Assembly: GCA_033961575.1 (NCBI GenBank)
Contig: CM066731.1
Coordinates: 62,706,001-62,770,000 of the forward strand
Direction of reading: 5' to 3'
Length of the DNA stretch: 64,000 nucleotides
Origin: Aselliscus stoliczkanus
Lineage: Eukaryota; Chordata; Mammalia; Chiroptera; Hipposideridae
The notes under the pieces are model-generated. The model was not told where the DNA came from, did not search any database, and saw only the letters and a list, made by a program, of their open reading frames with translations. Positions 1 through 11,530 of the stretch are shown in pieces; within the stretch, counting starts at the first letter, position 1, and the number at the start of each line of letters is the position of its first letter. Made by a program: the position numbers and the translations under genes.

Positions 1-188
1 AGTTTCATGTTTACAAAAATATTATTTCCCTCTGATGAAAGATCTGTGTGCTCCCAGAGTAAGCCTCCAAATACCCACTAGTCGAAAGCTTCCGAGTTGG
101 TTAGTCACATTCTTCCTTCATACAGCTGAGACCCCACTGCCTTCAAGCACTAACAGAAATGATGCTGAGACACCAACAGGCAATAATA

Positions 189-267
189 TTGGGTTGTTGG
201 AAAAGTCATGACATATTTTTTCTGTTTTTCGTTTCAAAAATGCGTCATGACTTTTCCAATAATCCAA
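189..267. mobile_element. 79-bp palindromic mariner-like MITE, copy 1
   Basis: A near-perfect inverted repeat, 'ttgggttgttggaaaagtca' against its complement at the right end, around a 'ttttctgtttttcg' loop, bounded by TA dinucleotides (187-188 and 268-269). This is the layout of Tc1/mariner MITEs such as MADE1. A copy of the same length is at 61015-61093. Confidence 0.8.
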
Positions 268-269
268 TA

Positions 270-1395
270 GAAAGTGAAGATCATTTTCTTGAGAGAAGGA
301 AGACATTTGCTTTTTGATTATAGCCAACAGATGCTTGTTAGGGAGGCGCAGAGTTTGTAACATCACATACCTCTTTGCTTTACTTTTATGAAAATGATAA
401 AAATGAGCCACCCAAATCTTAATTTTCTGTTCCTATGAGAACTTCAGAACATTTTTCCATTTAATTCTATGCCTTAAAACAATGATCTCTTTATCTATAG
501 CACAGTACAATAAGTGACTTCCATCTATATTCCTACAGGAGAAGGTTAAGCTATGTTTGCTACATTGTATTTCAAGTGACAATGAGATAGGATTTTCTTT
601 AAAAATATCACATTTTAGCACCTACCAAGTTAATTTCAGGTATTTGAGAAATTTCACCATCCAGAAATCCTCATTACCTAGCAATACTAGATGGAGTTGG
701 CATTGAGTCTTATCATTTGGCCACCACTAGTAACTCATTTACCCACATTACCCAACCAGAAATCTGGGACTCATCCTAGTCTCCCTTTCTCTAACCTCCA
801 ACAATTAATCATTCACCACATTCAGACAGCTCTCAAAATGTTCCTCTACCACCATCTCTTGTCCAAGTATTAAGCTATTAAACAAAATTGACCGTGCTTC
901 AAATTGTAATAATCCAATTTGGGGCTGATGCCTCAATATTTAACAGCCTGTGCTATATTCTGCCCTGGCAGTACTAAAAGGCTGCAAAGACAGCATGTCA
1001 GCACAAACTTAAGCAAGTGCTCCTTTGAACAAGGCACTCAGCTCTCCACAATGCTGTTCTGTATCTTATCCAGGAACGAGTGACTCGCAAACCCAAAATG
1101 CTAAGCTCTCCCACAACCCCCGGACCTGGGTTAGTTAGATTGCCACCCCTTTTTACTACCATCTTTGGATACCAAAGTCTTAAATTCTTGGAAGTACAAA
1201 AGCAAGAAAACCCCAATCTCAATAATGTAAAATGTTCATAAGATCTTGATTACATTACAGTGAGATAAAGGAACAGATCTATTCATGTAATTATAATGAA
1301 TTTCTTTTATGCATTTTTACTTAGTCAAAAATCACTGTTAGCATTTTGCTATAATTGAAAAGTACAATAAAATTTTAAAAAGCAAGGCAGTTTAC
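270..1395. other. UBE2W intron 3, no recognisable element
   Basis: AT-rich intronic DNA. I see no repeat family or exon in it. The short frames on both strands lack codon bias or motifs. Confidence 0.6.
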
Positions 1396-1498
1396 CTGAG
1401 GAGAGTCAAAAGGATATCGACTACTAAACTTAAATAGAAGTTGAAATTTTTCCCCTTCATATAAGGTACCTGGTGCACCTTCCATGTCTACAATCCAC
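1396..1498 (-). CDS. UBE2W: UBE2W coding exon 3
   Basis: This 103-nt exon encodes W-I-V-D-M-E-G-A-P-G-T-L-Y-E-G through Y-P-F-D-S-P-Q, the central beta-sheet of the E2 fold. The YPFDSPQ segment corresponds to the YPFxPP motif of canonical E2s. The second Pro is replaced by Gln, as I recall for UBE2W. The acceptor (TTCTAG on the minus strand) completes the Gln codon begun in exon 2, and the donor is CAG|GTAAAC. The remaining exons, including the active-site Cys, must lie to the left of the window. No substitution from the human protein is obvious across these 34 codons. Confidence 0.96.
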
Positions 1499-2636
1499 CT
1501 AGAATAGAAAAAAAAAAAAAACAAATTTAAAACTTCAGAGAAAAGGGGTTGGGTGAGAAGGAGAATATGGACCACCAAGTACGTCCTCCATGCCAGGCAC
1601 TGAGACAGGAGCCACTTATGGGTCACAGCACACTTCATCCTCCCAATTATCAAGTAGAAACTAGCACTTCTGGCCCTATTCTCTGCCACTAAAGGATTAA
1701 ATAACTAGATCAAGGTCAGTCAGCTAGCAAAGGACAGAGCCAAATTTTAACTTTAACGTAGGTATGAAAAAACCCCACTCAAATGTGCTGACACCAAAGC
1801 CTGTGCTGTTCCTACTCAATTTGTCATCTTATTTTTCAACACTATTTCTACAATGACTAAAAAAATTTCATAGATAGCATCAAACTGTAGATAGATGTTC
1901 TGATATCTATTAATTAGGGGAAGTAGGTATGAGCAATTACTACAGAGAACTGCAGAGGTCAGGCCAACTTTCTCATCAGGATTCTAGAGAAGGCTAAAAG
2001 GAAAAGCAAAGCTAAGCTGACATCCGTCCCCTTACTCTGATGGGTATTCAAGGCTCTATATGACCTTTGTCTCTCATTATGTTTCAATTGCTTAATAAAA
2101 CCCAGAATAGGTTTTCTATGGCATCTATGCAAGCTTACTTTGTTTCCATCTATAACAACCATGAACATAAATTTGTTTCTAAGTGTATTCTATACACTGT
2201 ATCTTGTTCTTTCCTTTAAAAAGAAAAGCGGGGGAGGGGTTAAGGGATTATGATGGCAAAGATGATGGGGCAGCATTTAGAAGCAAAAGTGTACCAAAGT
2301 CTTAAGCTGAGTTCCTAATTATAGTCCTGCCACTTAATAGTAATTATCACACCCTTGGCCAATTCCTTTCATCTTGATACTTTTCAGGTATAAAAATTTA
2401 TTAATTTTAAGTAGAAAGATACACAAGGCAGTAAGACTGAGAATAGTGTTTTGGGGTTCTACTCATCACCTCACATAATGTGGGTTAAAGAGTATATAAA
2501 ATAATAAACGTGCCTACTCTATGAGCTGTCGGTTAACGCATGCATCCAGGCCCTTCAGGGCATGGCTCTCCATTTTCGGAATGCATGCTCCATACCATAC
2601 ATGGTAAGGACGATGGCCACAGACCCAAAAGGCATA
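1499..2636. other. UBE2W intron 2, left part
   Basis: Mostly unique DNA. 'ccaggcactgagacaggagcc' through 'ctagatcaaggtcagtcagctagc' (about 1570-1740) looks like an antisense MIR or L2 relic. An unusual 'ggttaacgcatgcatcc' and 'ggaatgcatgctcc' pair lies at 2531-2592. Confidence 0.5.
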
Positions 2637-2639
2637 TTT

Positions 2640-2870
2640 TACAGTGAAATTAGATAGGTCCGCCCTTTAACTAGCTGTGTGGTCATGAGTAAGCTATTTT
2701 ACATCTCCAGTTTTAACTATTTCAACTGTAAAATAGATATTTAAAAAAAAAAAAAAAGAAATTCATTTCAAAGTACTGTTGAAAAGATAAATGACATTAC
2801 ATATGCAGAAAACCTAGCACATTCCTGACACCAGAGCCAGAACACAGTAAATTAAATACAACACAATGCA
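2640..2870 (+). repeat. MIR element
   Basis: Ancient tRNA-derived MIR: 'ctagctgtgtggtcatgagtaagctattttacatc' and 'ttcaactgtaaaatagat' are its core and 3' part. An A-run interrupts it at 2742-2757. Confidence 0.75.
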
Positions 2871-2950
2871 AAAGCTGCACTAAAAGGCAAACACTAAAAC
2901 CTATTCCCTTTACAAACCAGGTAGGTCCTTCCCAGCCATGCCAAACCTCC

Positions 2951-3054
2951 TTTTTTTTGAGAGCAGTGTCACTGGCCCTCACATGTGGGACCCGAACCGG
3001 GGCCACTGGCTTCCCAAGCCAGCGCTTAACCACCGTGCTACTCGGCCGGCCCCC
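2951..3054 (-). mobile_element. SINE form A
   Basis: tRNA-derived head with A-box-like 'gagtagcacggtgg' and B-box 'ggttcgggtccc' on the minus strand. Poly-T marks the 3' side. It has a clean 14-bp duplication, catgccaaacctcc (2937-2950, 3055-3068). The C-rich 'ggccggcccc' end is the SINE 5' end. Confidence 0.9.
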
Positions 3055-3068
3055 CATGCCAAACCTCC

Positions 3069-3926
3069 TTTATCTCCCCGCTGATGCTCACTATGCAGAG
3101 TGATACTCTGAGGAAAAAATAAGGACTTCCTGGGGCCCTTTCATTCTGTTTATAAGGTAATTTTTAGAGCACACATGTATTACAAATTTACATGTGATCT
3201 ATCCAAGCACAGCTTTTAAATAAAAGCCAAGCAAACATCTCAGTAATTCTTCTAATAGCAGGGTGAGAGAGAGGTCAAAGAAGGCTTGATTTTCAAGTGT
3301 GCAGGATAATTTTAAATAACATTTTACTGTTTAAAAAGTAATATATGTTCACTCTAGAAAATTTTGAAAAAGTGTAAATAAACAAAAATCACCCGAAGTT
3401 AATCACTGTTAAAGGTTTTTGGGTGCGCTTCATTTTGCAGTTTCTATAGCGATGGTGTCAAGATCCAGTAGGGCTGCATTATGTGCACACCTAAATTACA
3501 CAAATTCCAATCAGCAGTTTATGATTCAGATCAGGAGCACATGTCCCAAATCCAGAGTAAGGATGAGATGAGAGACGCCTCAGTTCTTAACTTCTTGTGA
3601 GGAGCGGTTGTTCTATGATTCGAATGTTTAAACAGAGTCTTTTCACACATTCATGGCTCCTAACCAAAGAAACAGCCATTTATTCCCCTCAGAAGGACAA
3701 ACTAGCTTAGCTGGATATGTTAAGATAGGATACATAGCAATATGGCCTCTCTACGGGATTTTCAAAGGTAATTATGAGCATATAACATTTTTGTCTTACT
3801 TGCTGACTACCGACTACACATAACTCAAGGATGTCATTTCACTTTATTACCTTGAGAAACCATTTCCCTATTATTTACCTTGTTCCCAAATCGTCCCTAT
3901 AAATAGTACTAATGTTGAAATGAATG
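3069..3926. other. UBE2W intron 2, unassigned
   Basis: 'aaaatcacccgaagttaatcactgttaaagg' (3385-3418) and 'aggtcaaaggatatgatactcat' (4311 onward, right of the Tigger-like element) look like one old dispersed repeat split by it, but I cannot name the family. Confidence 0.4.
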
Positions 3927-3928
3927 TA

Positions 3929-4252
3929 CAGTTGACCCTTGAACAGCATGGGTTGTACCATGCAGGTCCACTTACTTATATGTGAATTCTTTTTTTTTAA
4001 TAAATACGTACAGTACTGTAAATACATGTTCTCTTCCTTATGATTTTAATAACATTTTCTTTTCTCAAGTTTAAGAATGCAGTATATAATACATATAACA
4101 TATGTGTTAATCTACTATTTATGTTATCAGTAAGGCTTCCGGTCAACAGTAGGCTATTAGTTAAGTTTCTGGGGAGTCAAAAGGTATACTCAGATTTCTG
4201 ACTACATGGGGAGTCTGCATCACTAACCCCTGCGTTGTTAAAGGGTCAACTG
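3929..4252. mobile_element. Tigger-like (Tc1/mariner-pogo) non-autonomous element
   Basis: The ends are inverted repeats: 'cagttgacccttgaacag' at the left and 'gttaaagggtcaactg' at the right, each flanked by TA (3927-3928 and 4253-4254). No transposase frame remains in the 324 bp. Confidence 0.8.
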
Positions 4253-4772
4253 TAGTTATTCTAAAGTATATCTTTGTTTTTCCTTAGGACAACATAGGGG
4301 TTTATTTATTAGGTCAAAGGATATGATACTCATATTTTTAAAGGTCTTAATACATGCTACCAAACCATCCTTTGGAAAGCTTGACATGCTTTCATCATTT
4401 TCCTTACCCATATCCACATCCCATATAATCCCCACTTATACAACTATTTTAAGATCTGATATTTATAAGAATATTTTTATATCCTGGATGATGGTCCAAA
4501 GATAATAGAAGTTTTGTGATTAATTTACAATAAATGATTTTAAAAGAAAAATTATGGCCTGACAAACATCTCTAAATGACAGGTTTATTCTGCAACAAAG
4601 ATAATGCTGTTTTCAAAAGAAATCATCAATAAAACCAAAAGGCAACCAACCGAATGGAAGAAGACATTAGAAACGATACCTCTGATAAGGGCTAATATCC
4701 AAAATATCTAAAGAACTCAAGTAACTCAACAATAAAACAAACAGACAATCCAGTTTAAAAATGGGTGGTGAA

Positions 4773-4880
4773 GAGCCGGCTGAGTGGCGTGGTGGTTAAG
4801 CACTGGCTTGGGAAGCCAGTGGCCCCGGTTTAGTCCCACATGAGGGCCAGTGACACTGCCCTCAAAAAAAAAGAAAAAAA
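4773..4880 (+). mobile_element. SINE form A
   Basis: Starts 'gagccggctgagtggcg' and ends 'agtgacactgccctc' plus A-tail. Inserted in the L1 at 4622-6116, so younger than it. Confidence 0.88.
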
Positions 4881-5152
4881 GAGTGGAGGACCTGAACATA
4901 CAAGAAGACATACAGATGGGCAACAAATATACGAAAAAATGCTCAACCTCACTAGCTATAAGGGAAATGCAAGTCAAAACCACAATGAGATACCATCTCA
5001 CACCTGTTAGAATGACTATTATCAATAAGATGAGTAATAACAAGTGGTGGAGGCTGTGTAGAAAAAGGAACACTCATACACTGCTGGTGGGAAAGTAAAT
5101 TGGTATAGCTTGTATGGAAAACAGTATGGAAGTTCCTCAGAAAACTAAGAAG

Positions 5153-5524
5153 TGGGCCAGCCAAGTGGTTAAGAGCATGAGCTCTGAGCAACAGGGTCAC
5201 CTGTTCAATTCCCACATGGGCCAATGAGCTGTGCCTGAACTGAGCTGCCGCTGAGCTGGCAACAGGTGGCAGGATGGCTCATCTGGTGAAAGCGCATGCT
5301 CCTAACAACAAGGTTGACCGTTTGACACACAACTAAGATTGAATACGGCACCTTAGGCTGAGTGACTGTGAGCTGCCCACAGGCCGCTGGATGGCAACTG
5401 GACTTGGAGCTAAGCTCGCTGCACCCTTCACAACTAAGATGGAAGGACAACAACTTGGCTGTTCCCCTTCCCAATTCCTCAACACACTGTATCCCCTTCC
5501 CCAATAAAAATCTTAAAAAACAAA
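5153..5524 (+). mobile_element. SINE form D (long, Ves-like)
   Basis: Multi-module element: 'gccagccaagtggttaagagc', 'caattcccacatgggccaatgagc', 'ggcaggatggctcatctgg', 'caaggttgaccg', 'cacaactaagattgaa', then the 'aacaacttggctgttcccc' and 'ccccaataaaaatctt' tail. Target duplication aaaactaagaa (5141-5151 and 5524-5534). Inserted in L1. The module set is what identifies the genome as bat-like. Confidence 0.85.
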
Positions 5525-6148
5525 AAACTAAGAAAACAGCTATCATATGACCCAGCAATTCCACTTCTGGGTATCAACTCCCAAAATTTGAAAGCACTTA
5601 TTAATAAAGATATATGTACCCCTATATTTATTGCAGCATTAGTTACAGAAGCCAAGACATTGAAACAACCTGAATGCCCTTTGACTAATGACTGGATAAA
5701 GAAGATGTGGGACATATATACAATGGAACACTACTCAGCCATAAAAAAGATGAAATATTGCCATTTGAGACAACATGGGTGGATTGTATCATGCTAAGTG
5801 AATTAAGTCAGATGGAAAAGAACAAGGCCATATGATTTCACTCATATGTGGGATATAAAACAAAAAGTAACAAAAGAACAAACAAACAAACTCACAGACA
5901 GACAACAGTATGGTGGTTACCAGAGAGGAAGAGGATTGGGGGGAGGATACAGATGGTAAAGGGGTTGAAATATTGGGTTACAAAAGGAAGGAGACTAACC
6001 TTTGTTTGGGTGGTGAGCCCACAATGGAATATACAGATGCTGTATTACAGAATTATACATCTGAAACTTACCTAATGTTATTAACCAATGATATCCCAAT
6101 AAATGTAATTTTTTAAAAAACATAATGCTGTTTTGTTTTTTTTTATTG

Positions 6149-6262
6149 TTTTTTTTTTTTTTTTTTTGAGGGCAGTGTCACTGGCCCTCATATGTGGGAC
6201 CTGAACCGGGGCCGCTGGCTTCCCAAGACCAGCGCTTAACCAACGCGCCACTCGGCCAGTCC
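6149..6262 (-). mobile_element. SINE form A
   Basis: Antisense copy with poly-T start and 'ccactcggccagtcc' end. It forms a pair with the copy at 6305-6416. The pair together is bounded by ataatgctgtttt (6122-6134 and 6418-6430). Confidence 0.88.
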
Positions 6263-6304
6263 TTTATATATACATTTTTTTTTTAATTGTTTTTTGTTTT
6301 TTGT

Positions 6305-6416
6305 TTGTTTGTTGTTTTTTTTTGAGGGCAGTGTCACTGGCCCTCATATGTGGGACCGAACCGGGGCCGCTGGCTTCCCAAGCCAGCGCTTAACCACCGC
6401 GCCACTCGGCCGGCCC
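6305..6416 (-). mobile_element. SINE form A
   Basis: Second antisense A copy of the pair, with an intact 'ccactcggccggccc' 5' end and a (gttt)n-rich tail. Confidence 0.9.
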
Positions 6417-6754
6417 TATAATGCTGTTTTAAGAGTTATAATTTGTGGTACAACTACATGATTATTTATAAAAATGTAAAAAATTCCCTTAACTTTTTAT
6501 AAATCATTGTGTTGTGTGGTTTCACCCCACAACTCCCCCCAAAAAAGTAAATGTTGAAAGAGGAAGCAAGACATTAATACCAATTTCTTGAGAATTATAG
6601 GGCTACCTGTTATAGGATATTCTGAGATAGGATAACAAAGGGGGGGGGATGAAAATAGAGTATAATCCATCTGTTTATATAGAAGAGAAAAAGTCACTTG
6701 TTTAATTATATAGACCAAATGGCACAGACTCTAAATGTGTGCTGCATTTTCAAA

Positions 6755-7200
6755 CTTTGATATAAATATTAATTGAGAGCCATGAAGAGACATGGAAGAA
6801 CATTAAATGCACATTACTAAGTGAAAGAAGCCAATCTGAAAGGGCTACAGACTGTACAATTCCAACTACATGACATTCTAGAAAAGGGAAAATTACGGAA
6901 ATAGTAAAAAGATCAGGGTTTGGGGGAGGGGAAAGGAAGGATGAAAAGGCAGAGCACAGAGGATTTTTAGTGCAGTGAAAACACTCTGTATGATACCACA
7001 ATCACGACACATTATAAATTTGTACAAATCCACAGAACGTGCAACCCCATTATGGGATGTCAGGTAGGTCCATCAGTTACAACAAATGCACCACTCTGGT
7101 TTGGGGTGTTCATAATGGGTGAGGCTGTGGCGCAGAGGGTACATGGGAAATCTCTACAACTTTTGCTCCATTTTGCAGTGAACCTAAAAATGCTTATGGA
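6755..7200 (+). mobile_element. Ancient L1 3' UTR-like segment
   Basis: 'taagtgaaagaagccaatctgaaagggctacag', 'ttccaactacatgacattctagaaaag', 'gatcagggtttgggggagggg' and 'acactctgtatgataccacaat' are characteristic of old mammalian L1 3' ends. Older than the L1 at 4622-6116 and without SINE insertions. Confidence 0.65.
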
Positions 7201-7280
7201 GAACCCAGCAATGGGTTAAAGAGGCTGTTATAGAGCTAGAGATGTATATTACATTTTTGAATATCAATATGTCCATTCTT

Positions 7281-7732
7281 TTTTCTTTTTTCAAATATTT
7301 TATTGGGGAATTGGGAGAGAGGAACAACGCTGGGGAATCTGGGAAGGGGAAGAGACAAGTTGCCGTCTTTTTGTTCTTCAGTCTAGTTGCGGAGGATGTT
7401 GCTTCACTGGCCCACGTTGGTATCGTCATTGAGCTCTTCCCAGATGAGGCAGATCGGTCCCAGACACTGGATGTTACTCACGGCGGCTATTGGCAGCTCA
7501 CGCTGGCTGCCAGCCACTCATGCTGGCTGCCAGCCACTCACTGTAGCCTATGGCAGCCCACTGCAGCAGGGACTGCAGCCCACACTGTCGCCGGGGGTCG
7601 CACAGCCCAGCTCCAGGTGGAGCTGTTGTTAGCTGTAGAGGGCAGTGTCACTGGCCCTCATATGTGGGATCCGAACCGGGGCCGCTGGCATCCCAAAACC
7701 AGTGCTTAACCGATGCGCCACTCGGCCGACCC
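7281..7732 (-). mobile_element. SINE form B (long)
   Basis: Full-length B element. From its 5' end (right): A-type head, 'ccctctacagctaacaacag', CTG-rich middle, 'gaagagctcaatgacgat', 'gacggcaacttgtctc' and a tail with AATAAAATATTTG. Its 17-bp duplication, tcaatatgtccattctt (7264-7280 and 7733-7749), is perfect, so it is young. Long open frames here are SINE translations. Confidence 0.92.
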
Positions 7733-7749
7733 TCAATATGTCCATTCTT

Positions 7750-8421
7750 AAAGCTTGACTCCTGTCCTAAGTACTGACTCAAATGTCAAAATCATAGGTA
7801 ACTAAAATTGTCTCTTCTGAGAGGATGAGTGTGTCCCCTCTGTTGTGTGAACTTGGTCACATCTGCTCTCTGGACCTAAAATATCACTAAATATTTAAAT
7901 TGTCCTATTTGTGCTACAAGTTAATCTACAGTCAACTTTTATCTTGTTGGCTCTTATCTCTTGTATGTTTTGAAAATTTTTTTTAAGGAGAGGATCAATT
8001 ATTTTATATTTCCCCCTATTTCAGAACATTTACCCTTATCTAATAGAATTATTAAATCAAAGAGTGGTAAGAAGAGTCCACACTGGGTTGTGAGATCTTA
8101 GGATAATACTCATGAACACTGTTCAAATTAATTCCACTGCTCATTTTTAAGAGAGGGGACCCGTATGTCTCTTTACTCTTCTTGGTATCATATCTGGGAA
8201 GAGACTTCTGCCCATTCTCAAGAAATTAGAATACTTCCGGGTCTTCCTTCCACCCCTCACCTTTTCATACATAAAATAAGGTCTGTTCACTGTCTTTACC
8301 TCTTGGTGGAAGAAAATGTGATGAATACAAAAATAATTCTGTATTTTAAAAAATGAGCATATGTTTATACATTACATTGATAGTAAGAGATAAATAACTA
8401 CTTTAAAAATTAAATACTTAC
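7750..8421. other. UBE2W intron 2 next to exon 2
   Basis: Unique-looking AT-rich intron. No repeat or motif identified. Confidence 0.55.
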
Positions 8422-8513
8422 TGTGTAATTGAATTTTGAACACTTTTTTCATTTAAAGTCATCCCGGGAGGTGGGTCATTTTGCAAAGCCAACAGTTCTT
8501 TCTGCAGTCGTTT
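8422..8513 (-). CDS. UBE2W: UBE2W coding exon 2
   Basis: This 92-nt internal exon encodes the N-terminal helix of the E2 (UBC) fold. It starts K-R-L-Q-K-E-L-L-A-L and includes D-P-P-P-G-M, the proline-rich turn common in E2s, and ends S-I-T plus two bases of a Gln codon. On the minus strand the acceptor is TTTCTAG and the donor is GTAAGTATT. The split Gln codon (CA|G) matches the phase of exon 3. It agrees with residues 6-35 of mammalian UBE2W as I remember the protein. The intron to exon 1 is 18.4 kb and that to exon 3 is 6.9 kb. Confidence 0.95.
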
Positions 8514-8900
8514 CTAGAAAAGAATGAATATCAATAATAATTTGTACTTTTTTTGTTATAATAAATCCTTGATTAGATTTCCTCCAGTGCTCACACCAGT
8601 TCCTTTACAAAACCCCTACATCTTCTATATATCTTATTTAAGCCTAATTCACAAATTTCAATAGCCTGCCCTATAATTCATAATCTGCTGTCAAAATATT
8701 TCTAAATACTGTAAAGTGGTTATGAAGGGCAGCCAGCTACCTACAAAACTTCATAGCTACTCCACTGAGGTTATAAGGTCTCAGCCTAGGCTATATACAA
8801 GTATTTAGAAGTTTTAGCAGCATTTCCTTTACTGCTTTTTTCAATTATAGAAACCACAGTCCTCCATAATCCTTAAAGAATGTGTCATTAAGATAGACAA

Positions 8901-9017
8901 GGGCCGGCCAAGTGGTGCGGTGGTTGGGCGCTGGCTTGGGACACCAGTGGCCCCGGTTCGGGTCCCACATGTGAGGGCCAGTGACACTGCCCTCAGGAAA
9001 AAAAAAAAAAAAAAAAA
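8901..9017 (+). mobile_element. SINE form A
   Basis: 'gggccggccaagtggtgcgg' start, 'ggttcgggtcccac' B box, 'ccctcagg' plus A-tail. A short 'agacaag' flank repeats at both ends. In UBE2W intron 1, antisense to the gene. Confidence 0.9.
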
Positions 9018-11151
9018 GACAAGCTTTCCAGAAGAATGCAAAAGGCCTTTTGAAAAAGTAAATTTTAGTGTACAATTTACAATCCATATTTCTGCTTTTT
9101 TAACTAGGATCACCTGAATACAGTTTAATCTTTCAACACCAGAAAATACCATATTAGGGCCTGAGATATGTAAACTTATTTTTCCACATACAAGGTGCTC
9201 CAAATGGCTGTGTTTTGCATTCTTGTTTGTACAGCTTTTATTGTTCAACTCTTCTTCCCTTATAATTAGCAGACATTCTTTTTCAGTACATAACCAAGCA
9301 AAACAAAAACCACAGCAGCCCATAATTTATGGGATTAAAACCAAATAACCCATGTTATTAGAATTGCATGCAACGTTGTAAAGGTTCTTAATGAGCATCT
9401 TTTCTAGGATTAAAGTAGACAAGCATGGAAATCTGTTCAGAACATGAGAACTTGCTGCTTAAAAGCTAGTTTCCGCTTTTTCTGGACAGTGAAACATTAC
9501 TATCGGTAAAGCAATATTTCTATGTCTTTTCAATTTATGACACCTTTAGATAAGCTTAATATCATCCCACACCACCACCAATTAGAAAACTTCCCCTTCT
9601 TTGTTGAGAATCTCTGATAGAACTTTAATATATGCTGCTTTCAGTTGCCAAGAATGAAAACTTTTCCTCACATCTTGCAATATCATAATTGCTAGTAACA
9701 ATTAAAATATCAATTACTTGCAATTTCTGACACCCCACACACACACAATTATAACAGCCATTGCTCCTCACCCTCCCCCCCCACACACACACACGCACAC
9801 ACACAATTATAACAGCCATTGGTCCTCATTCAGGGTGAGGTACCAGGCAATGAAATTTTATTTTAAAATTTGATGCATGCATATTATGAAACATTTTCTT
9901 TCCTTCTGAATTCTAAGTACACTTCTACAGACCTTAATTCCTACAAGTTACTTATTGAAACTTTTTCCCTTTTTAGGAAATGGAAAGCCTTCAACAAATA
10001 GAGGTATTCATTCTTGTTTTAAACTAATATCTTCAAAAATCAGATTGGGTTGCTAAAGTGACAAGACTAAATGATTCCTGTTTTTCAAGAGCCCATGGTC
10101 TAAAGAGAGAGACAAATATGTAAATAATTTCTACATGCTTTCAGGGTACAGTAGTGCCCAAAAGGAGAGAGTGGTCACAAAGGAGAAAAACCAGGACTGT
10201 GGCATACACAAAGCCAAAGGAAGGAAGGGTTTCAAACACTAGACAGAATTTCATTTGCAGCACAATGGCAGAGTAGATACCCTAAGTAATTCTATAGAAA
10301 ACAAAAACAAAGTGAACTCAGGAACTCTGAAATTTCATCTTGGGGCTGTCTACCAAACCAAAGGGGTTCAAGGCCCAAAAACGAAGGATTTAAAAGACCT
10401 ACTCAAAACTATGACCTCTCGGTGTCAGGGTGAACAAGGCAAAGTGTGCCGAAGGAGACAACAGTGAAATGTGCCTATTTTGAACTTAGCAATAGGTGGA
10501 GGGCAAAAAAATTCTTCCATGAAATGTCATAACCTCAAGCGGACATCTACATGGGTTTGCAGCCTGAACTGCAACCTAAGAATCCTTAGGCAAGAATTTA
10601 ATCAAAAGTGGTCCATAAAGTATTGCCCCAGGCAACCAACAGAAGCAAACAGAAATCCTGGAGTAATAGGAGTTCTATGCTTTGAGGCAACAATTCCTCT
10701 TTTCAGGATCTAGAAAGATACATAAAAATTTAATTAAGACCAAATGAGAAATTACTCAGAAGACAATAGCATGCAACACTTGATGTATAAAAATCTACCT
10801 TCCCTAGCTGGAAAAGCACCAGATCCCCAATTAATTTACTTTATGTTCTTGTAGCATTTATATAACTGTGAGGAACTCTAGGCAGAGATTATGGTCTATT
10901 TATCTTTGTGTTCACAGCATTCAAAACTGCGTGGTGCATAATGTTTCTTTGCCTCAGTAAATGTTTTTTAAAAGTTAATAAAAGTGTTGACTGGTTCACT
11001 GTTTGTAAGAGAAAAATCCAGAAACAATGTGTCTTTAAACAAGTAAGTTATATAAATTATGGCATATGAAAATAAGACTATTGCAACCATTCAGAATTAT
11101 GTGGATCTATGTGTACTAACAACAAAAGAATTCCAAAACATACTGAAATAA
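9018..11151. other. UBE2W intron 1, mostly unassigned
   Basis: Apart from the CA-associated duplication at 9730-9830, I recognise only a possible old repeat at 10075-10240 ('gtctaaagagagagacaaatatgtaa'). Frames of 70-80 codons at 10255-10713 have no family resemblance. Confidence 0.5.
9730..9830 (+). repeat. Tandem duplication with (CA)n
   Basis: 'cacacacaattataacagccattg.tcctca' occurs at about 9738-9770 and 9799-9829, separated by a C-rich and CA stretch. A small minisatellite-like duplication. Confidence 0.8.
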
Positions 11152-11167
11152 AGAAAAAGCAAGCCTT

Positions 11168-11530
11168 GGGACAGTCTGAGTGGTGCGTTGGTTAAGAGTT
11201 GGCTTGGGGGTCAGCCAAGTGGCACACTGGTTGAGTTGGCTTGGCACGCCAGCTCTGAGCAGCCACCTGGAGCTGGGTTGCCGTGAATCGCCAACAATGG
11301 TGTTGGCTGCAGTGGGACTGGCCGGCAGCTGGCGTGCACTTTCTTGAGCTGCTGTGAGCCACCCTGAGCAGCTGTCCATGGGCAGCGAGTGACTGCCTCA
11401 CCCAAGAAGAGCGCAATGATAATACCAACATGGGCGAGTGAAGCAAAAGGACAGCAACTTGTCTGTTCCCCTTCCCCGATTCCCCAACGTGTTCCCCTCC
11501 CCCAATTCCCCAATAAAATCTTTAAAGAAA
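11168..11530 (+). mobile_element. SINE form B with duplicated head
   Basis: Two partial heads lie in tandem ('gagtggtgcgttggttaagag' and 'caagtggcacactggttgag') ahead of a shortened CTG-rich middle and the 'gattccccaacgtg...ccccaataaaatctttaaa' tail. The 16-bp duplication agaaaaagcaagcctt (11152-11167, 11531-11546) encloses both heads, so they moved as one unit. Confidence 0.88.

Larger units (their letters stand above)
4622..6116 (+). mobile_element. L1 3' end (ORF2 C-terminus and 3' UTR) with two nested SINEs
   Basis: This is an ancient L1 3' segment: 'gataagggctaatatccaaaat', 'gctcaacctcactagctata', 'gtcaaaaccacaatgagatacc', 'cccagcaattccacttctggg', 'gaacactactcagccataaaaaagatgaaa', 'tgctaagtgaattaagtcagatgg', then a 3' UTR ending 'gatatcccaataaatgtaatttttt'. 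An A-form SINE (4773-4880) and a D-form SINE (5153-5524) are inserted in it. It is not coding. Confidence 0.85.

Noticed and set aside
2951..3054. tRNA genes suggested by A- and B-box-like motifs in the SINEs
   Set aside because: The motifs belong to tRNA-derived SINE heads. No copy keeps a cloverleaf with acceptor stem pairing, and all have SINE tails and duplications.
5588..6116. Frames of 68-75 codons at 5588-6116 and 11819-12249
   Set aside because: They match L1 ORF2 C-terminus and 3' UTR sequence, not host genes.
7242..7777. Open frames of 75-227 codons rich in W, P, C and 'SVTGPH' or 'VRVPH' strings here and at 14158-14841, 21033-21449, 37960-38820, 40351-41015, 50426-51150 and 56374-57046
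   Set aside because: All are translations of B-form SINEs (or A-form for the shorter ones). The same strings recur wherever the SINE lies, in either orientation, and target duplications mark the ends.
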